Assembly: GCF_024171535.1 (NCBI RefSeq) | Contig: NZ_JALJZV010000008.1 | Coordinates: forward strand, 84,814 to 148,813 | Direction: 5' to 3' | DNA length: 64,000 nt | From: Flavobacterium sp. HSC-61S13 | Lineage (GTDB): Bacteria > Bacteroidota > Bacteroidia > Flavobacteriales > Flavobacteriaceae | Shown here: one piece after another, positions 34,894 to 45,199 of the stretch | Numbering within the stretch: position 1 is the stretch's first letter | Layout of the letters: every line of letters starts with the position of its first letter | Translations under genes and position numbers: made by a program | Notes under the pieces: model-generated | Seen by the model: only the letters and a program-made list of their open reading frames with translations | Databases searched by the model: none | What the model was told of the DNA's origin: nothing

Positions 34894-36810
34894 TTATTTA
34901 TAACTTCTTACTATGGGTTGTACATATTCAAAAACCAAGGGTTCTTTGACTAGTTGCGGTTCATTGCTAGAACCTGTCCAACCCCAAGCAGAGATAAATT
35001 GATAATCCGTGTCGTTTCTCATAGCTTCACCATCGGCAGTTTGGTATTCCTCTCTAAAGTGAGCACCACAAGATTCGTTTCGCGTCAGTGCGTCGTAGCA
35101 CATGAGTTCACCGATTTCGAGATAATCAGCAACACGACCGGCTTTTTCTAATTCGTTATTCATTGCGCCAACTTCTCCAGGTATATGAACGTTTTGATAG
35201 AATTCGTTGCGCAATTGTTTAATTTGTTCTATTGCTGATTTTAGCCCAGTTTCATTTCGAGATAGTCCGCAGTAATCATACAGTATTTTGCCAAGTGCCT
35301 TGTGATAGTAGTCCACGGTTTTGTCTCCTCTACAACGAATAAAATGATCCAGTTGTTTTGAAATGGCATCTTCTGCTTCTTGAAAAGCAGGGTGATCCGT
35401 CGAGATCTTGCCGGTGTGAATTTCTGATGATAGATAATTGGCCATGGTATATGGAGCGATAAAATAGCCGTCTACACAAGCTTGTAGCAGTGAATTGGCT
35501 CCAAGGCGATTGGCACCGTGATCGGCGAAATTGGCTTCACCTAAGGCGAATAAACCGGGAATCGTAGTCATTAATTCATAATCTACCCAAAGGCCTCCCA
35601 TCGAAAAATGTGCCGCAGGTGAAATCATCATCGGCTCTTTATACGCGTCTATTCCGGTGATTTTTCGATACATATCGAATAAATTCCCGTATTTTTCTTT
35701 TATTTTATTGACTCCTTGTTCTTTTATCGCTTTGGAAAAATCGAGATAAACCGCATTTTTTAAGGCACCTATTCCAAATCCTGCATCTATGCGTTCTTTA
35801 GCGGCTCTTGAAGAGATATCTCTCGGAGCTAGATTTCCAAAAGCGGGATACCTTCGTTCCAAATAATAATCGCGATCTTCTTCTGGTATTGCATTGGCGA
35901 GTCGATCTTCATGTTCTTTAAGTGGTACCCATATACGTCCGTCGTTTCTGAGTGATTCCGACATCAATGTCAGTTTTGATTGATAATCGCCAGATTGTGG
36001 TAGGGAAGTCGGGTGGATTTGCGTCCAGCTCGGGCTCGCCATTAAGGCGCCTTTTTTGTGAGCTCTCCAAATAGCAGAGCCGTTGCATCCCATGGCTAGA
36101 GTAGAGAGGTAGTAAATTTTCCCAAAACCTCCTGTAGCCAAAACAACAGCATGTGCACTGTGGCGTTCAATTTTTCCGGTATCCAAATCACGTACGATGA
36201 CACCGCGTGCTTTACCGTCAATAATAACAAGGTCTAGCATTTCATGGCGGGTATGTAAGGCTACGGTTTTTTTGTTGACCTGACGCATTAATGCTTGATA
36301 AGCTCCTAATAGCAGTTGTTGTCCCGTTTGTCCACGCGAGTAAAAGGTTCTACTAACTTGAACACCACCAAAGGATCGATTGTTTAAATAGCCACCGTAT
36401 TCGCGTCCAAAAGGTACTCCTTGGGCTACGGCTTGATCTATTAGATGGAGTGAACATTCCGCCATGCGATATACATTGGCTTCCCGCGATCTAAAATCAC
36501 CTCCTTTTAGCGTATCAACAAACATACGATAAACGCTATCTCCATCGTTTTTATAGTTTTTTGCGGCATTTACCCCGCCTTGTGCTGCCACAGAGTGTGC
36601 TCGCCGCGCACTGTCTTGAAAACAAAACGATTTTACTTGATAACCCATTTCTCCTAAAGAGGCAGCGATGGAACTGCCGGCTAGTCCAGTACCAATAACA
36701 ATAACATCAAGTTTCTTTCGATTGGCCGGATTGACCAGTTTTGCGTTTTTTTTATAATTTGACCACTTGTCTTCTAAAGGTCCGGTGGGAATTTTGGCAT
36801 CTAAGATCAT
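34894..36810 (-). CDS. sdhA: Succinate dehydrogenase / fumarate reductase flavoprotein subunit
   Basis: 638 residues from ATG 36810; a longer reading from 36891 would overlap the sdhC gene and lacks family likeness. FAD-binding start [20 protein letters not shown], the covalent-flavin histidine region [19 protein letters not shown], active-site HPTSLPQSG, and [17 protein letters not shown] plus [12 protein letters not shown]. This is the ~640-residue type found with a single five-helix cytochrome subunit (B-type complex II). TCA-cycle enzyme at the inner membrane. Confidence 0.96.
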   Translation of the reverse strand: MILDAKIPTGPLEDKWSNYKKNAKLVNPANRKKLDVIVIGTGLAGSSIAASLGEMGYQVKSFCFQDSARRAHSVAAQGGVNAAKNYKNDGDSVYRMFVDTLKGGDFRSREANVYRMAECSLHLIDQAVAQGVPFGREYGGYLNNRSFGGVQVSRTFYSRGQTGQQLLLGAYQALMRQVNKKTVALHTRHEMLDLVIIDGKARGVIVRDLDTGKIERHSAHAVVLATGGFGKIYYLSTLAMGCNGSAIWRAHKKGALMASPSWTQIHPTSLPQSGDYQSKLTLMSESLRNDGRIWVPLKEHEDRLANAIPEEDRDYYLERRYPAFGNLAPRDISSRAAKERIDAGFGIGALKNAVYLDFSKAIKEQGVNKIKEKYGNLFDMYRKITGIDAYKEPMMISPAAHFSMGGLWVDYELMTTIPGLFALGEANFADHGANRLGANSLLQACVDGYFIAPYTMANYLSSEIHTGKISTDHPAFQEAEDAISKQLDHFIRCRGDKTVDYYHKALGKILYDYCGLSRNETGLKSAIEQIKQLRNEFYQNVHIPGEVGAMNNELEKAGRVADYLEIGELMCYDALTRNESCGAHFREEYQTADGEAMRNDTDYQFISAWGWTGSSNEPQLVKEPLVFEYVQPIVRSYK

Positions 36811-36850
36811 AAGCTTGTGTTTTAAATACAACTTTCTTGAAAAGTCTGTT

Positions 36851-37504
36851 TTATGATTGATTAAAAAAGATATAAATGGGAATGATGGCAAATCCGAGAC
36901 TGATTGTCAACGAATAGATAATTCCGAAATAGCGTATCCCTTTTACGTATTTTGGATGGAATACACCGAGTGTTCTAATAGCGCTAAAAAAGCCATGTAA
37001 CAGATGGTATCCCAATGCAATCATGGATAAAACATAAATGACTACATACCACCATTCCCGATATAGTTCGACAACGAGCTGATAGAGATCTCGGTTGCCA
37101 TTAGCATCTAGTGGAAGACTTCCAAACTTGTATTCATACCAGAAATTTTTAAAGTGAATGATTAAAAAAATCAAGATTATGGTACCGAGTATTCCCATAT
37201 TACGACTGTACCATTTGCTCGATCTACCACGCTGATCGGATTGGTAACTTCCGCCAGCTTTTTTATTTTTTAAGGTAATAATTAAAGCATACACCGCATG
37301 TGCGATGATAGAAGCATAAAGACCATATGAAACTACTTTAATCAATGGGTTGCCGGATAAAAAATGGGAGTAGGCATTAAATTGCAAATGTGCTTGTTCT
37401 GCAGGCAAGAATAATTGGAGGTTTCCCAAAAGGTGAATCACCAAAAAGAAACAAAGAAATAAACCTGTAAAGCAAAGAATGATTTTTCTAGTAAGGGTCT
37501 GCAT
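36851..37504 (-). CDS. sdhC: Succinate dehydrogenase cytochrome b subunit
   Basis: 217 residues and five hydrophobic helices, first gene of the operon. [20 protein letters not shown] starts with the pattern for haem-binding histidines (H24 at the helix end, later [14 protein letters not shown] and [15 protein letters not shown]). A single subunit with two haem-b sites is the B-type arrangement, as in Bacteroides and Wolinella. Confidence 0.93.
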   Translation of the reverse strand: MQTLTRKIILCFTGLFLCFFLVIHLLGNLQLFLPAEQAHLQFNAYSHFLSGNPLIKVVSYGLYASIIAHAVYALIITLKNKKAGGSYQSDQRGRSSKWYSRNMGILGTIILIFLIIHFKNFWYEYKFGSLPLDANGNRDLYQLVVELYREWWYVVIYVLSMIALGYHLLHGFFSAIRTLGVFHPKYVKGIRYFGIIYSLTISLGFAIIPIYIFFNQS

Positions 37505-37585
37505 AGAATCTATTTTAGATAATTAATAATGACGATAACTTTTATTTATAGGCAGCAAAGCGCATTAATAGGCTGTGGTGCGTTT

Positions 37586-38737
37586 TTATAAACGGCTTTG
37601 TACTTGTAATACTAATAAGTTGTTGTTATATAATGTGGTATTGGGAATATTGTTGTTATACATATCGATCTGCATTCCCAATTGTATTCTCGCACCATAA
37701 TCTTTTAAAAACTCCAAGCCCAGCATCGGCAATATGGTGTGTCGTGGATTGGAATGTAATTTATGGTCAATATCTAGATATTCATATCTACAAGAGAATT
37801 CTACTGCACTAAGTTTTTTGTATTTAATCTCATAGCGCAAATTGGGGAGTACGTAAATTCCTTGCAACTGATATTCACTCAAAGGGTTAATACGTTCGAT
37901 CTCCGGAATGGCAAAATAGGCGTTGTGATTGATTGCTTGCTTAGCTATAAACTGCGTTTCCAAAATCAGTCGTTCCGTCAGTTTATAGTCGGCAGTGATG
38001 TCAATACCATAAGCATATACTTGTTGTTTATTAACTTCACCGATACCGCCATTAAGACCAAGGTTGATGTTGTATTTATCAAACAAACCTAAGACAACAC
38101 GCGATGAATAGTGTTTTCCGTTATCGCTATCCATGATTTGATTTCTACCATTTCCGTTCATCACGGAAAGAGCATAAGAAACGGGCAGACCTTCTAAGTC
38201 GAAATTTCCTGTCATTGAAATTCCCGTTTGAAAACTAGTCCATCCCAATTTTCCTAATTCATAATATTGATTTGTAAAATCCAAGGAGCGAATAATATCG
38301 ACAGGATAGGTTTCCTCAATACCAAACCAAGGCCGAAATTGACCTAATGTAAAACTGACAGCTTTGCTAAAACTATACTTGATATAAGCATTCTCTAATA
38401 CTTTGTTTTTTGGATCCGATTTAAAATCCGCCAAATTAACCAAGGCAACAACTTCAGTACGATCACCAATCGTCGCTTTTACCTGTACCCGCATTCTTTT
38501 TACCTCAAATGAATTGCGGGTAACTTCACCCTCTGAGTGATGCAATCCGTTGAGGTCAACACCTTCTGAGAGGCCTGTAGAATATCTGGCTTGGAAAAGT
38601 CCCTTAAATTGAAACTGAGGATATTTTTTATCGGCGGAGAAAGTTGCAATAGAATCGGTGTCACTTTGAGCAAAAAGAGCAACAGGAATTAAAAAGCATA
38701 ACAATGTTTTTGTAAAGGTTTTAGCGCTAAATCCCAT
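37586..38737 (-). CDS. OprP/OprO-like (phosphate-selective) porin
   Basis: 383 residues with a signal peptide (FTKTLLCFLIPVALFAQS). Barrel with the family pattern FQFKGLFQARYSTG, then RNSFEVKRMRVQVKATIGDR and LENAYIKYSFSKAVSFTLGQFRPWFGIEE, all matching Porin_O_P. It ends VLQVQSRL. It lies 81 bases upstream of sdhC on the same strand, so it may be cotranscribed; the ion carried is not necessarily phosphate. Confidence 0.8.
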   Translation of the reverse strand: MGFSAKTFTKTLLCFLIPVALFAQSDTDSIATFSADKKYPQFQFKGLFQARYSTGLSEGVDLNGLHHSEGEVTRNSFEVKRMRVQVKATIGDRTEVVALVNLADFKSDPKNKVLENAYIKYSFSKAVSFTLGQFRPWFGIEETYPVDIIRSLDFTNQYYELGKLGWTSFQTGISMTGNFDLEGLPVSYALSVMNGNGRNQIMDSDNGKHYSSRVVLGLFDKYNINLGLNGGIGEVNKQQVYAYGIDITADYKLTERLILETQFIAKQAINHNAYFAIPEIERINPLSEYQLQGIYVLPNLRYEIKYKKLSAVEFSCRYEYLDIDHKLHSNPRHTILPMLGLEFLKDYGARIQLGMQIDMYNNNIPNTTLYNNNLLVLQVQSRL

Positions 38738-39347
38738 AATTTCACTTTTTAATAAATAATTCAGTAATTGAATTAAGAAATTTCATATAATCATATCATT
38801 AAAGTTAATTTATTTTTAGTTAAAATTCATGCAAATGGGAGATTTGTAACTAATTTATTTTTGTTGTTAACAATGTTGTTTATTGTTTGTTTTTTAAATT
38901 AATTTAGATCTTATTTGTTTTTTAATAGTTAATTTTTTAATTTAAAATAGGGTAAGCTAATAAAAAAATGAAGTTGTTGCTTATAAAAATGTTTTAATAG
39001 AGCTACTGCTTTGAAAGAAAAGGGAATTAAATCAGTTTGGGGTCTGAAAATTCCGTTTAAAACCTAGATAAAAGCGGGATTAACATTTTGGGAGAATGTT
39101 TGAGAATATAAAAATAAAATAAAAGAAAAACTTTAACTTTATTTTGTTTTTATTTCACATAAAATTAGTGTTATTGCAACATCAAATAAGGGGTCTATAT
39201 AGGGGTCTATTGTGTTAATAATCAATTTAATGCTAAATATTTATTAAAAACATTTATTAAGATTAAATTTGTTGGGTTTTTACAGAAATACCGTGTTGGT
39301 TTATGTAAAATAACTACAAAAAAATAAAAATTTAATTCCCGAGGAAT
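38738..39347. other. AT-rich intergenic region between divergent porin and peptidase genes
   Basis: 610 bases, very A+T rich, stops in all frames. A TAAATTTG at 39264-39271 could be a -7 box for the peptidase gene (77 bases before the start) but no TTG at -33 spacing is seen. The size suggests regulation of the peptidase; I see no clear operator. Confidence 0.5.
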
Positions 39348-41294
39348 ATGAGAAAACAATATATATCAATTAAAAATTTTAGAACCATTTTATATTTATC
39401 TTTTTTGATAGGTAGCACAACTGCTTTTTCGTACGGTGATGATGTACAAATATTAAGTGACCAAATTCCAAGTTCGTTCGGTGTTCCTAGACCTATAATG
39501 TTAAATGGTCAAGGTTCTTTTTCTATAGACTTAAGTGTACAAAAATTAACTTTAGATCAAATTTCTAGCTCGTTTAATTCGTGGTTGGGTTTAGATAGCG
39601 ATCACAGTTTTATTGAAGTCAGTAAAACAACTGATGCCTTAAAATTCACACATACTCATTTTCAACACCTTTATAAAGGTATTCCTATAGAAGGTGAACT
39701 TATTTTAGTTCATACAAAAGCAAACGTAGTTGAAAGTATTAACGGACAATTTACCGCTTTACAAGACGTCAGTGTAACCCAAGCGATGGGGAATGAACGT
39801 GCTTTAGAAATTGCTAAAGCTACTTTAAAAGTTCAAGAATCCTATGGTGATTATCCGATAACTACAACTTTTGTAAAGTTTGAATCACCTAGAGGTATAG
39901 TAGAAACACGATTTGTTAAGAAAGTAAGGGTTGATTCTTTCGAACCTTTAGTGATGGCAAATGTGTACGTAGATGTCGCTACCGGAGAAGTGGTTAAAAC
40001 CGTTAATTTGATCCATGATGCCGATGTCAATGCAACAGCGATGACTTATTATAAAGGTACACAAAACATTATAGTAGACAGCACTGCAACGGGATATAGA
40101 CTGCGAGATAATGGACGCAAGATTGAGACTTATAACGCTGAATTAGCATCATATAGCCCGAGAACACTGTTGCGTAATGCCACTGATTATACCAGTGTGA
40201 CGACAAGTTTTAGTAATAATCCAGCTTTGGATGCTCACTGGGGTATGGAAATGACTTATGATTATTATAAAAATGTATTTAATAGAACCAGTTATGATAA
40301 TAAAGGTGGAATTATAAAAAATTATTATGATGCTGTAATTTTTGAAACAATAATGCCTCAAGCCGGGTATCCAAATAATGCAGGAGCTTTCCCTGATCCA
40401 TATAATGTTATGGTGTATGGTCGTGGCGATAATGTGACGATGGGGCCCGTTGTTGGTTTGGATGTTGCAGGGCATGAGTTCACTCATATTGTAATTGATC
40501 ATAACGGTGCTGGAGGTTTGGATTATCTCGGAGAATCGGGAGCTTTAAACGAATCTTTTGCAGATATTTTCGGAACAGCAATTGAATTTTACGTCAATTT
40601 AAATCCCAATTGGGTTGTTGGAGAAGATGTGATGCTCAACAACGGATCGGGACTTAGAGATATGTCTGATCCAAAGAGAGCAAATAATCCCAATACCTAT
40701 AAAGGACAATATTGGATCAATACGGCTTCAAATTTTGATAATGGCGGTGTTCATATAAACAGTGGTGTACAAAATTTTTGGTTCTACCTGCTTTCTGAAG
40801 GAGGAAGTGGCTCAAATGATTTAAATAATAATTATAACGTAAACGGTATTGGAATTGAAAAAGCCGAAAAAATAGCCTACAGAAATTTAACAACCTATTT
40901 AACCAGTTCAGCTACCTTTTTAGATGCTTACAACGGTTCACTTCTAGCGGCGAAAGATTTGTATGGGGAAAAATCTAATGAGTATGAAGCGGTTTTAGAA
41001 GCTTGGTATGCTGTAGGTATTGGTGAGAAACTAAGTACTGACAGTCATGCTATTCAAGATAAATTAAAAGTTTATCCAAATCCAGCAAAAGGTACTGTTT
41101 TTGTCAATGCAGATTTCGACGGACTATCGACTTTAGAAGTCTATGATTTGTTGGGAAAACGAGTTATAAAACCAATAACATTAAATAAAGGCGAGAATTC
41201 AGTTAATATTCAATCGCTTTCAAATGGGGTGTACTTTTTAAAATTTAATATTAATGGTCAATCTCATTCTGAAAAATTAATGATCAACAATTAG
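39348..41294 (+). CDS. Secreted M4 (thermolysin-family) metallopeptidase with type IX secretion tail
   Basis: 648 residues. Signal peptide (about 1-28, ...LIGSTTAFSYG), FTP/PepSY propeptide (about 65-215, LKFTHTHFQHLYKGIPIEGE), and the M4 catalytic domain with zinc motif HEFTH at 376-380, the third ligand region GALNESFADIFG and the substrate-polarising histidine in GGVHINSGVQNFWFYLL. The last ~75 residues (LKVYPNPAKGTVFV ... LSNGVYFLKFN ... KLMINN) are a Por secretion-system sorting domain, so the enzyme leaves the cell through the type IX system. An extracellular general protease. Confidence 0.93.
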   Translation: MRKQYISIKNFRTILYLSFLIGSTTAFSYGDDVQILSDQIPSSFGVPRPIMLNGQGSFSIDLSVQKLTLDQISSSFNSWLGLDSDHSFIEVSKTTDALKFTHTHFQHLYKGIPIEGELILVHTKANVVESINGQFTALQDVSVTQAMGNERALEIAKATLKVQESYGDYPITTTFVKFESPRGIVETRFVKKVRVDSFEPLVMANVYVDVATGEVVKTVNLIHDADVNATAMTYYKGTQNIIVDSTATGYRLRDNGRKIETYNAELASYSPRTLLRNATDYTSVTTSFSNNPALDAHWGMEMTYDYYKNVFNRTSYDNKGGIIKNYYDAVIFETIMPQAGYPNNAGAFPDPYNVMVYGRGDNVTMGPVVGLDVAGHEFTHIVIDHNGAGGLDYLGESGALNESFADIFGTAIEFYVNLNPNWVVGEDVMLNNGSGLRDMSDPKRANNPNTYKGQYWINTASNFDNGGVHINSGVQNFWFYLLSEGGSGSNDLNNNYNVNGIGIEKAEKIAYRNLTTYLTSSATFLDAYNGSLLAAKDLYGEKSNEYEAVLEAWYAVGIGEKLSTDSHAIQDKLKVYPNPAKGTVFVNADFDGLSTLEVYDLLGKRVIKPITLNKGENSVNIQSLSNGVYFLKFNINGQSHSEKLMINN

Positions 41295-41335
41295 TTAGTT
41301 AGAAAAAATTATAAGAAACTAGTTTATAATTTTTA

Positions 41336-41371
41336 AACAGCAAAATCATTTATGGTTTTGCTGTTTTTTTT
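41336..41371 (+). terminator. Terminator of the M4 peptidase gene
   Basis: AACAGCAAAA (41336-41345) and TTTTGCTGTT (41356-41365) with a following T run. Confidence 0.88.
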
Positions 41372-41412
41372 GCTTAGAAATGAGGTGAATATAAATGTAA
41401 AAGCGAAATTTA

Positions 41413-42288
41413 TCAACGTTTTCGTGGATTAGGTACGACAAATAATACCAGAAGGGCTAGAATGTTTACATAGGGAATAAGAAACAAGATACAATAGTAC
41501 CAACTCCATTGTATGGCGTTTAATCTCTTGACGCTTTGTACTATTGCTAAATAGAAAAACGGAAAAATAAGTACCGCTAATGCTGTACTCGAATAGTTAG
41601 TTGGGATGGCTATAAATGGACTTAAAAAAAGCAAAATAAAAACAATCGAAAATATCCGCTTAAAATAGGAAAAACGACCTATTTTGCCGTCAAAAGAAAA
41701 TAATTCCTTTCTTAAAGAGTATTTGTCATCAAATAAAGGATTTTCTTGTTTGGATCTCTTGCTCGATTGCGAATATTGTACGTTTTCTAAGGTAATTTTA
41801 CTGGTATAGTAGCGTCTGGAAACTTGATTAAAAGCGATGAGGTTGATTTCAATAAAAGGATTGGACTGATTGATTTTTATCTTTTTTATACCCTGTGCAG
41901 CTACAAATCCAAATGGTCGAAGTTCGATAGAATCAGCGTATAAAGTATTCCAAGTAATCATCACAACATCTCCAGGCCTAAAGTATATTTTGTCCACAAA
42001 AAAATACTCAATGATCGGTTGTATATAAGATTGTTCTTGTTGATAAGCTTGATTATGGGATTGTTGTTGGTTATATCTATTATTATATTGATTGTCGTAC
42101 TGGCTTCTTTTTTCAATTTTATATAAGACTTGGTAGGCTTCATTGATTTCGGAGAATAAAACATTAAATTTCTCTTCGCCGTTATTGCGATCAGGATGAT
42201 ACAACAGGGAAAGCTTTCGATAGGCATTTTTGATTTCCGCAGCAGTAGCTGTTCGAGGGACTCCTAATATTTTGTAATAATCCTTCAT
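41413..42288 (-). CDS. DnaJ-domain protein fused to a DUF805 membrane domain
   Basis: 291 residues. Residues 1-66 are a J domain with the Hsp70-activating HPD at 31-33. A Q/N/Y-rich linker (about 67-95) leads to a beta-sandwich-like segment ([19 protein letters not shown]). From about 198, [22 protein letters not shown] is the DUF805 start, with three or four membrane helices to the end (FVVPNPRKR). This would anchor an Hsp70 recruiter in the inner membrane with the J domain facing the cytosol. Partner and client unknown; no dnaK is nearby. Confidence 0.82.
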   Translation of the reverse strand: MKDYYKILGVPRTATAAEIKNAYRKLSLLYHPDRNNGEEKFNVLFSEINEAYQVLYKIEKRSQYDNQYNNRYNQQQSHNQAYQQEQSYIQPIIEYFFVDKIYFRPGDVVMITWNTLYADSIELRPFGFVAAQGIKKIKINQSNPFIEINLIAFNQVSRRYYTSKITLENVQYSQSSKRSKQENPLFDDKYSLRKELFSFDGKIGRFSYFKRIFSIVFILLFLSPFIAIPTNYSSTALAVLIFPFFYLAIVQSVKRLNAIQWSWYYCILFLIPYVNILALLVLFVVPNPRKR

Positions 42289-42421
42289 TATTTGTTTTTA
42301 ATAATCAATAAATTCACAGCAAATCTCCAAAAGGCTAAAATAGTGATAGTGTAAGGATTGACCGTTTTTAATTGAATAATATTTTTGGAAAATCGGTCAA
42401 AAAACCGGTGATCGGATTTAA

Positions 42422-43213
42422 TTAAATGTTAGGGTATGCATAGTATTTGGGTGATTTTCCAAACAACATTTTAAATGTTTTACTAAAGGTAGGTAGGCTG
42501 TTATATCCAACGCTATAAGCAACTTCAGTTATATTGTCGTGCCCATCAGTTAACAATTCCATGGCTTTGATCATACGGATCAGTTGTAGGTAAGCGGTGG
42601 GTGTTAATCCGAGTTCTTCTTGGAAATTTCGTTCTAAGGTTCGTATTGAAAAGCCGTGTTGAATAGCTAAATCCTTGAAATTTATCGATTGAGCCATGTG
42701 ATCAAATAAATGCTGCACAACTTCTGTTAGTTTAACTTGTTGTGATAGGGGAATTGAAAGCGGAACTGTTGTTGGAATCATATCTGGTAAACTCAACAAC
42801 ATACCCTGTAAGAAAGCTGTTTCTACAGGGTCTGCAGTTGTAAGGCACGAATATCTTTCAGTAAACAAAATCATCTCCTTTAACAACTGCGAAGCAGGAA
42901 ACAGTTGCAGCTCCTTGTAAAAATCCCGCGGATCATTTACTTCAAAAAAAATAGTTCTTAAAAACACTTTTTCTTTAGGCGATCTGCTGTGATGACTGCA
43001 ATTTGAGGGAATCCAAGCACAGTGATTCTGTGGTAATAGATAACTTCGATTCGGAGTATATAAATATTGAAAACCACGTTCTACATAAATGAGTTGTCCC
43101 TTTGTATGTTGATGCGCTTCTGTGCCAAACGTCCAGTTAGCATCGTGCCAGACCAAAGCATTTTTGGAGGATTTGTCAACAGTAATATGGCAGAAGTCAG
43201 GATTGGATTGCAA
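42422..43213 (-). CDS. AraC-family transcriptional regulator with cupin domain
   Basis: 263 residues if begun at TTG 43213, the only start codon between an upstream stop and the cupin domain (TFGTEAHQHTKGQLIYVERGFQYLY, HCAWIPSNCSHHSRS). C-terminal double helix-turn-helix: INFKDLAIQHGFSIRTLERNFQEELGLTP and ITEVAYSVGYNSLPTFSKTFKMLFGKSP. The pattern matches the YtdP/NimR-type cupin AraC regulators, which often control exporters. The neighbouring genes are not obvious targets. Confidence 0.85.
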   Translation of the reverse strand: MQSNPDFCHITVDKSSKNALVWHDANWTFGTEAHQHTKGQLIYVERGFQYLYTPNRSYLLPQNHCAWIPSNCSHHSRSPKEKVFLRTIFFEVNDPRDFYKELQLFPASQLLKEMILFTERYSCLTTADPVETAFLQGMLLSLPDMIPTTVPLSIPLSQQVKLTEVVQHLFDHMAQSINFKDLAIQHGFSIRTLERNFQEELGLTPTAYLQLIRMIKAMELLTDGHDNITEVAYSVGYNSLPTFSKTFKMLFGKSPKYYAYPNI

Positions 43214-43320
43214 GGGTCTCGTTTTTTATAATAGTTTAATTAAATTTTCAAGGGCAATTTCGTTTCTGTAGCAGGATATATTCCACTTATTAGAGCTGCT
43301 ATTACCGCTATAAAAGTACT

Positions 43321-43668
43321 TTAATCCAAATCGACTTCTTGTTCTTCCCAACGGAAATAATTTTCTAAAAAGTCCCATGCTTCTTGCAAATTTACTTTTT
43401 GATCCACCCCAACTAAGGCACAATTATTTTGTATATAAACTCCAATCCATTGTTCGCGATATTCGTCGAAGTCTATATAGGTAAATACCGCTTGAGTACC
43501 GACTAATTTTAATTCTGGAAAATCATCGTGTAAAATAAATTCTATCAGTGAGAAAGTTTTATTACAATATACCCAGATTCGGTCGTCCTGTAGACTGCCA
43601 TTTTTGACAGGTATTTCTGCTAGTAAGAAATCGGGTTGTTCGAAATTATGATGATTGGTATTGATCAT
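43321..43668 (-). CDS. Hypothetical protein
   Basis: Not recognised. 115 residues from ATG 43668 (MINTNHHNFEQPDFLLAE); a TTG start at 43704 would add 12 residues. Soluble and acidic with a high proportion of Trp, Tyr and Phe, ending FRWEEQEVDLD. No signal peptide or membrane helix. Short cytosolic protein, possibly a small immunity- or SMI1-like fold, but I have no motif to support that. Confidence 0.6.
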   Translation of the reverse strand: MINTNHHNFEQPDFLLAEIPVKNGSLQDDRIWVYCNKTFSLIEFILHDDFPELKLVGTQAVFTYIDFDEYREQWIGVYIQNNCALVGVDQKVNLQEAWDFLENYFRWEEQEVDLD

Positions 43669-43972
43669 GAGTTTTCTTTTTTGATGAATGAATGGATATC
43701 TCAAATATACTGCAATTGTCTTTAATTGCCCTAAAAGGATCGCTTAATAAATTCAGGGGTTTTGTATATAACGTTTAAAAGTTCTTTTTTCTTATTTTCT
43801 CTGTAATTCTTTTAAAGAAAATCATTCCATTTTTAGAAAGACATCGATTTATATTGTCGTTTAAGGATAATAATTTGACGTGATTGTGATGTTGATTTCA
43901 AAATATAATATGGAAATTTGTAAAAGGGAATTGTAGAAGTATCAACCATCCCTAAGTAATTAAAAAAAACTC

Positions 43973-45124
43973 ATGAAGAAATTATTTAAAATCGCGATAA
44001 CTGCTTTGGTTATCTTTCATTTTACTACGAGTATGGGACAGGTTAAAAAACAAATTTTGGTTTTATTTCACTCCGAACACGGTACTACTTATAAGTTAGC
44101 ACAGGCGGTAGCAGAAGGAATTAATAAAAATCTGCAAGCCGTTGCGGTCCTTAAGAGGATCGAAACACCGACAAATAAAAAATTATATACAGACATTCCA
44201 ATTGCTACAGTAGAGGATTTAACCTTGTATGATGGTATTGCTTTTGGTTCAGCAGTACATTTCGGGAATATGAGTGGAGCCATGCGAACATTCCTCGATC
44301 AAACCATTGATATTTGGACGGGTAGAAAGTTGGAGGGTATACCTGCAACCGTTTTTATGGGAGCGGGTAGTGGAGCAGGGAGAGAAGCTGCGATATTGTC
44401 GTTTTGGAGCACATTGGCAGTGCATGGAATGGTATTAATACCTACGGGAATTATGGGCGTGGATACGATGGATAAAAATACCGCTCAAGGTAATACGGTT
44501 TTTGGAACCACCAGTTTGGCTTCGATGCCTGGAGGAGACAGACCAACTTCAAGCGAACTTAATTTTGCCCGTTTGCAAGGAGAAGCATTGGCTAGAGTTG
44601 CTGTTGCTTTAGCGACGGAATCTCCCAAAAAACAGGAAAACGCTAAGGCTGCTGTGGTCGATCGTAAACGCGTAGAGCGCAATCTTCAAGACTTAAAAAT
44701 CACTTTGCCTGCAACCCCAGCTCCTGCAGGAAGTTATGTTCCTTATGTTCGAACAGGTAATTTAGTATATATCAATCAAGTTGCTTTAAAAGACGGGAAA
44801 ATCTTATATCCGGGTATTATAGGAAAGGATCTTACAGAAGACGAAGCTAAAGAGGCGACCAGACAAACCATGTTAAATGTAATCGCTGTTTTAAAAGACG
44901 CCACTCAGGGAGACCTAGATCGGGTAAAGCAATGTGTTCAATTGACTGGTTTTTTTAATACAGCTGCCGGTTATTCACAACACGCTACTCTAATGAATAG
45001 CGCTTCAGATTTAGTTATTGGTGTTTTTGGCGAACGCGGTAAACATACGCGTGCTACAGTTGGAGCATCATCAATTCCTGTAAACTCATCCGTGGAAATA
45101 CAGGCGGTGTTTGAAATAGAATAA
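43973..45124 (+). CDS. Exported flavodoxin-like (WrbA-type) domain fused to a RidA domain
   Basis: 383 residues. Signal peptide 1-22 (LFKIAITALVIFHFTTSMGQ). Residues 25-215 are a WrbA/NADPH-dependent-FMN-reductase-like flavodoxin fold with the FMN phosphate loop HSEHGTTYKLAQAVA and AFGSAVHFGNMSGAMRTFLDQT. Residues 250-383 are a RidA (YjgF/UK114) domain: VPYVRTGNLVYINQVALKDG, and R360 in HTRATVG with E375 in SVEIQAV, 15 apart like the catalytic Arg and Glu of E. coli RidA. Export of a flavodoxin-plus-imine-deaminase pair is unusual. Function unknown. Confidence 0.85.
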   Translation: MKKLFKIAITALVIFHFTTSMGQVKKQILVLFHSEHGTTYKLAQAVAEGINKNLQAVAVLKRIETPTNKKLYTDIPIATVEDLTLYDGIAFGSAVHFGNMSGAMRTFLDQTIDIWTGRKLEGIPATVFMGAGSGAGREAAILSFWSTLAVHGMVLIPTGIMGVDTMDKNTAQGNTVFGTTSLASMPGGDRPTSSELNFARLQGEALARVAVALATESPKKQENAKAAVVDRKRVERNLQDLKITLPATPAPAGSYVPYVRTGNLVYINQVALKDGKILYPGIIGKDLTEDEAKEATRQTMLNVIAVLKDATQGDLDRVKQCVQLTGFFNTAAGYSQHATLMNSASDLVIGVFGERGKHTRATVGASSIPVNSSVEIQAVFEIE

Positions 45125-45146
45125 CAACCGTGAATACTTATAAAAT

Positions 45147-45177
45147 AAAAACGGAACTCGATTAGAGTTCCGTTTTT
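45147..45177. terminator. Bidirectional terminator
   Basis: AAAAACGGAACTC and GAGTTCCGTTTTT form a 13-bp stem around a 5-base loop between two convergent genes. Confidence 0.9.
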
Positions 45178-45199
45178 ATTTATAAAGAAAAGATGTTGA

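Noticed and set aside
34894..36891. Longer SdhA starting at 36891
   Set aside because: The extra 27 residues overlap sdhC and do not resemble SdhA; ATG 36810 gives the normal N-terminus.
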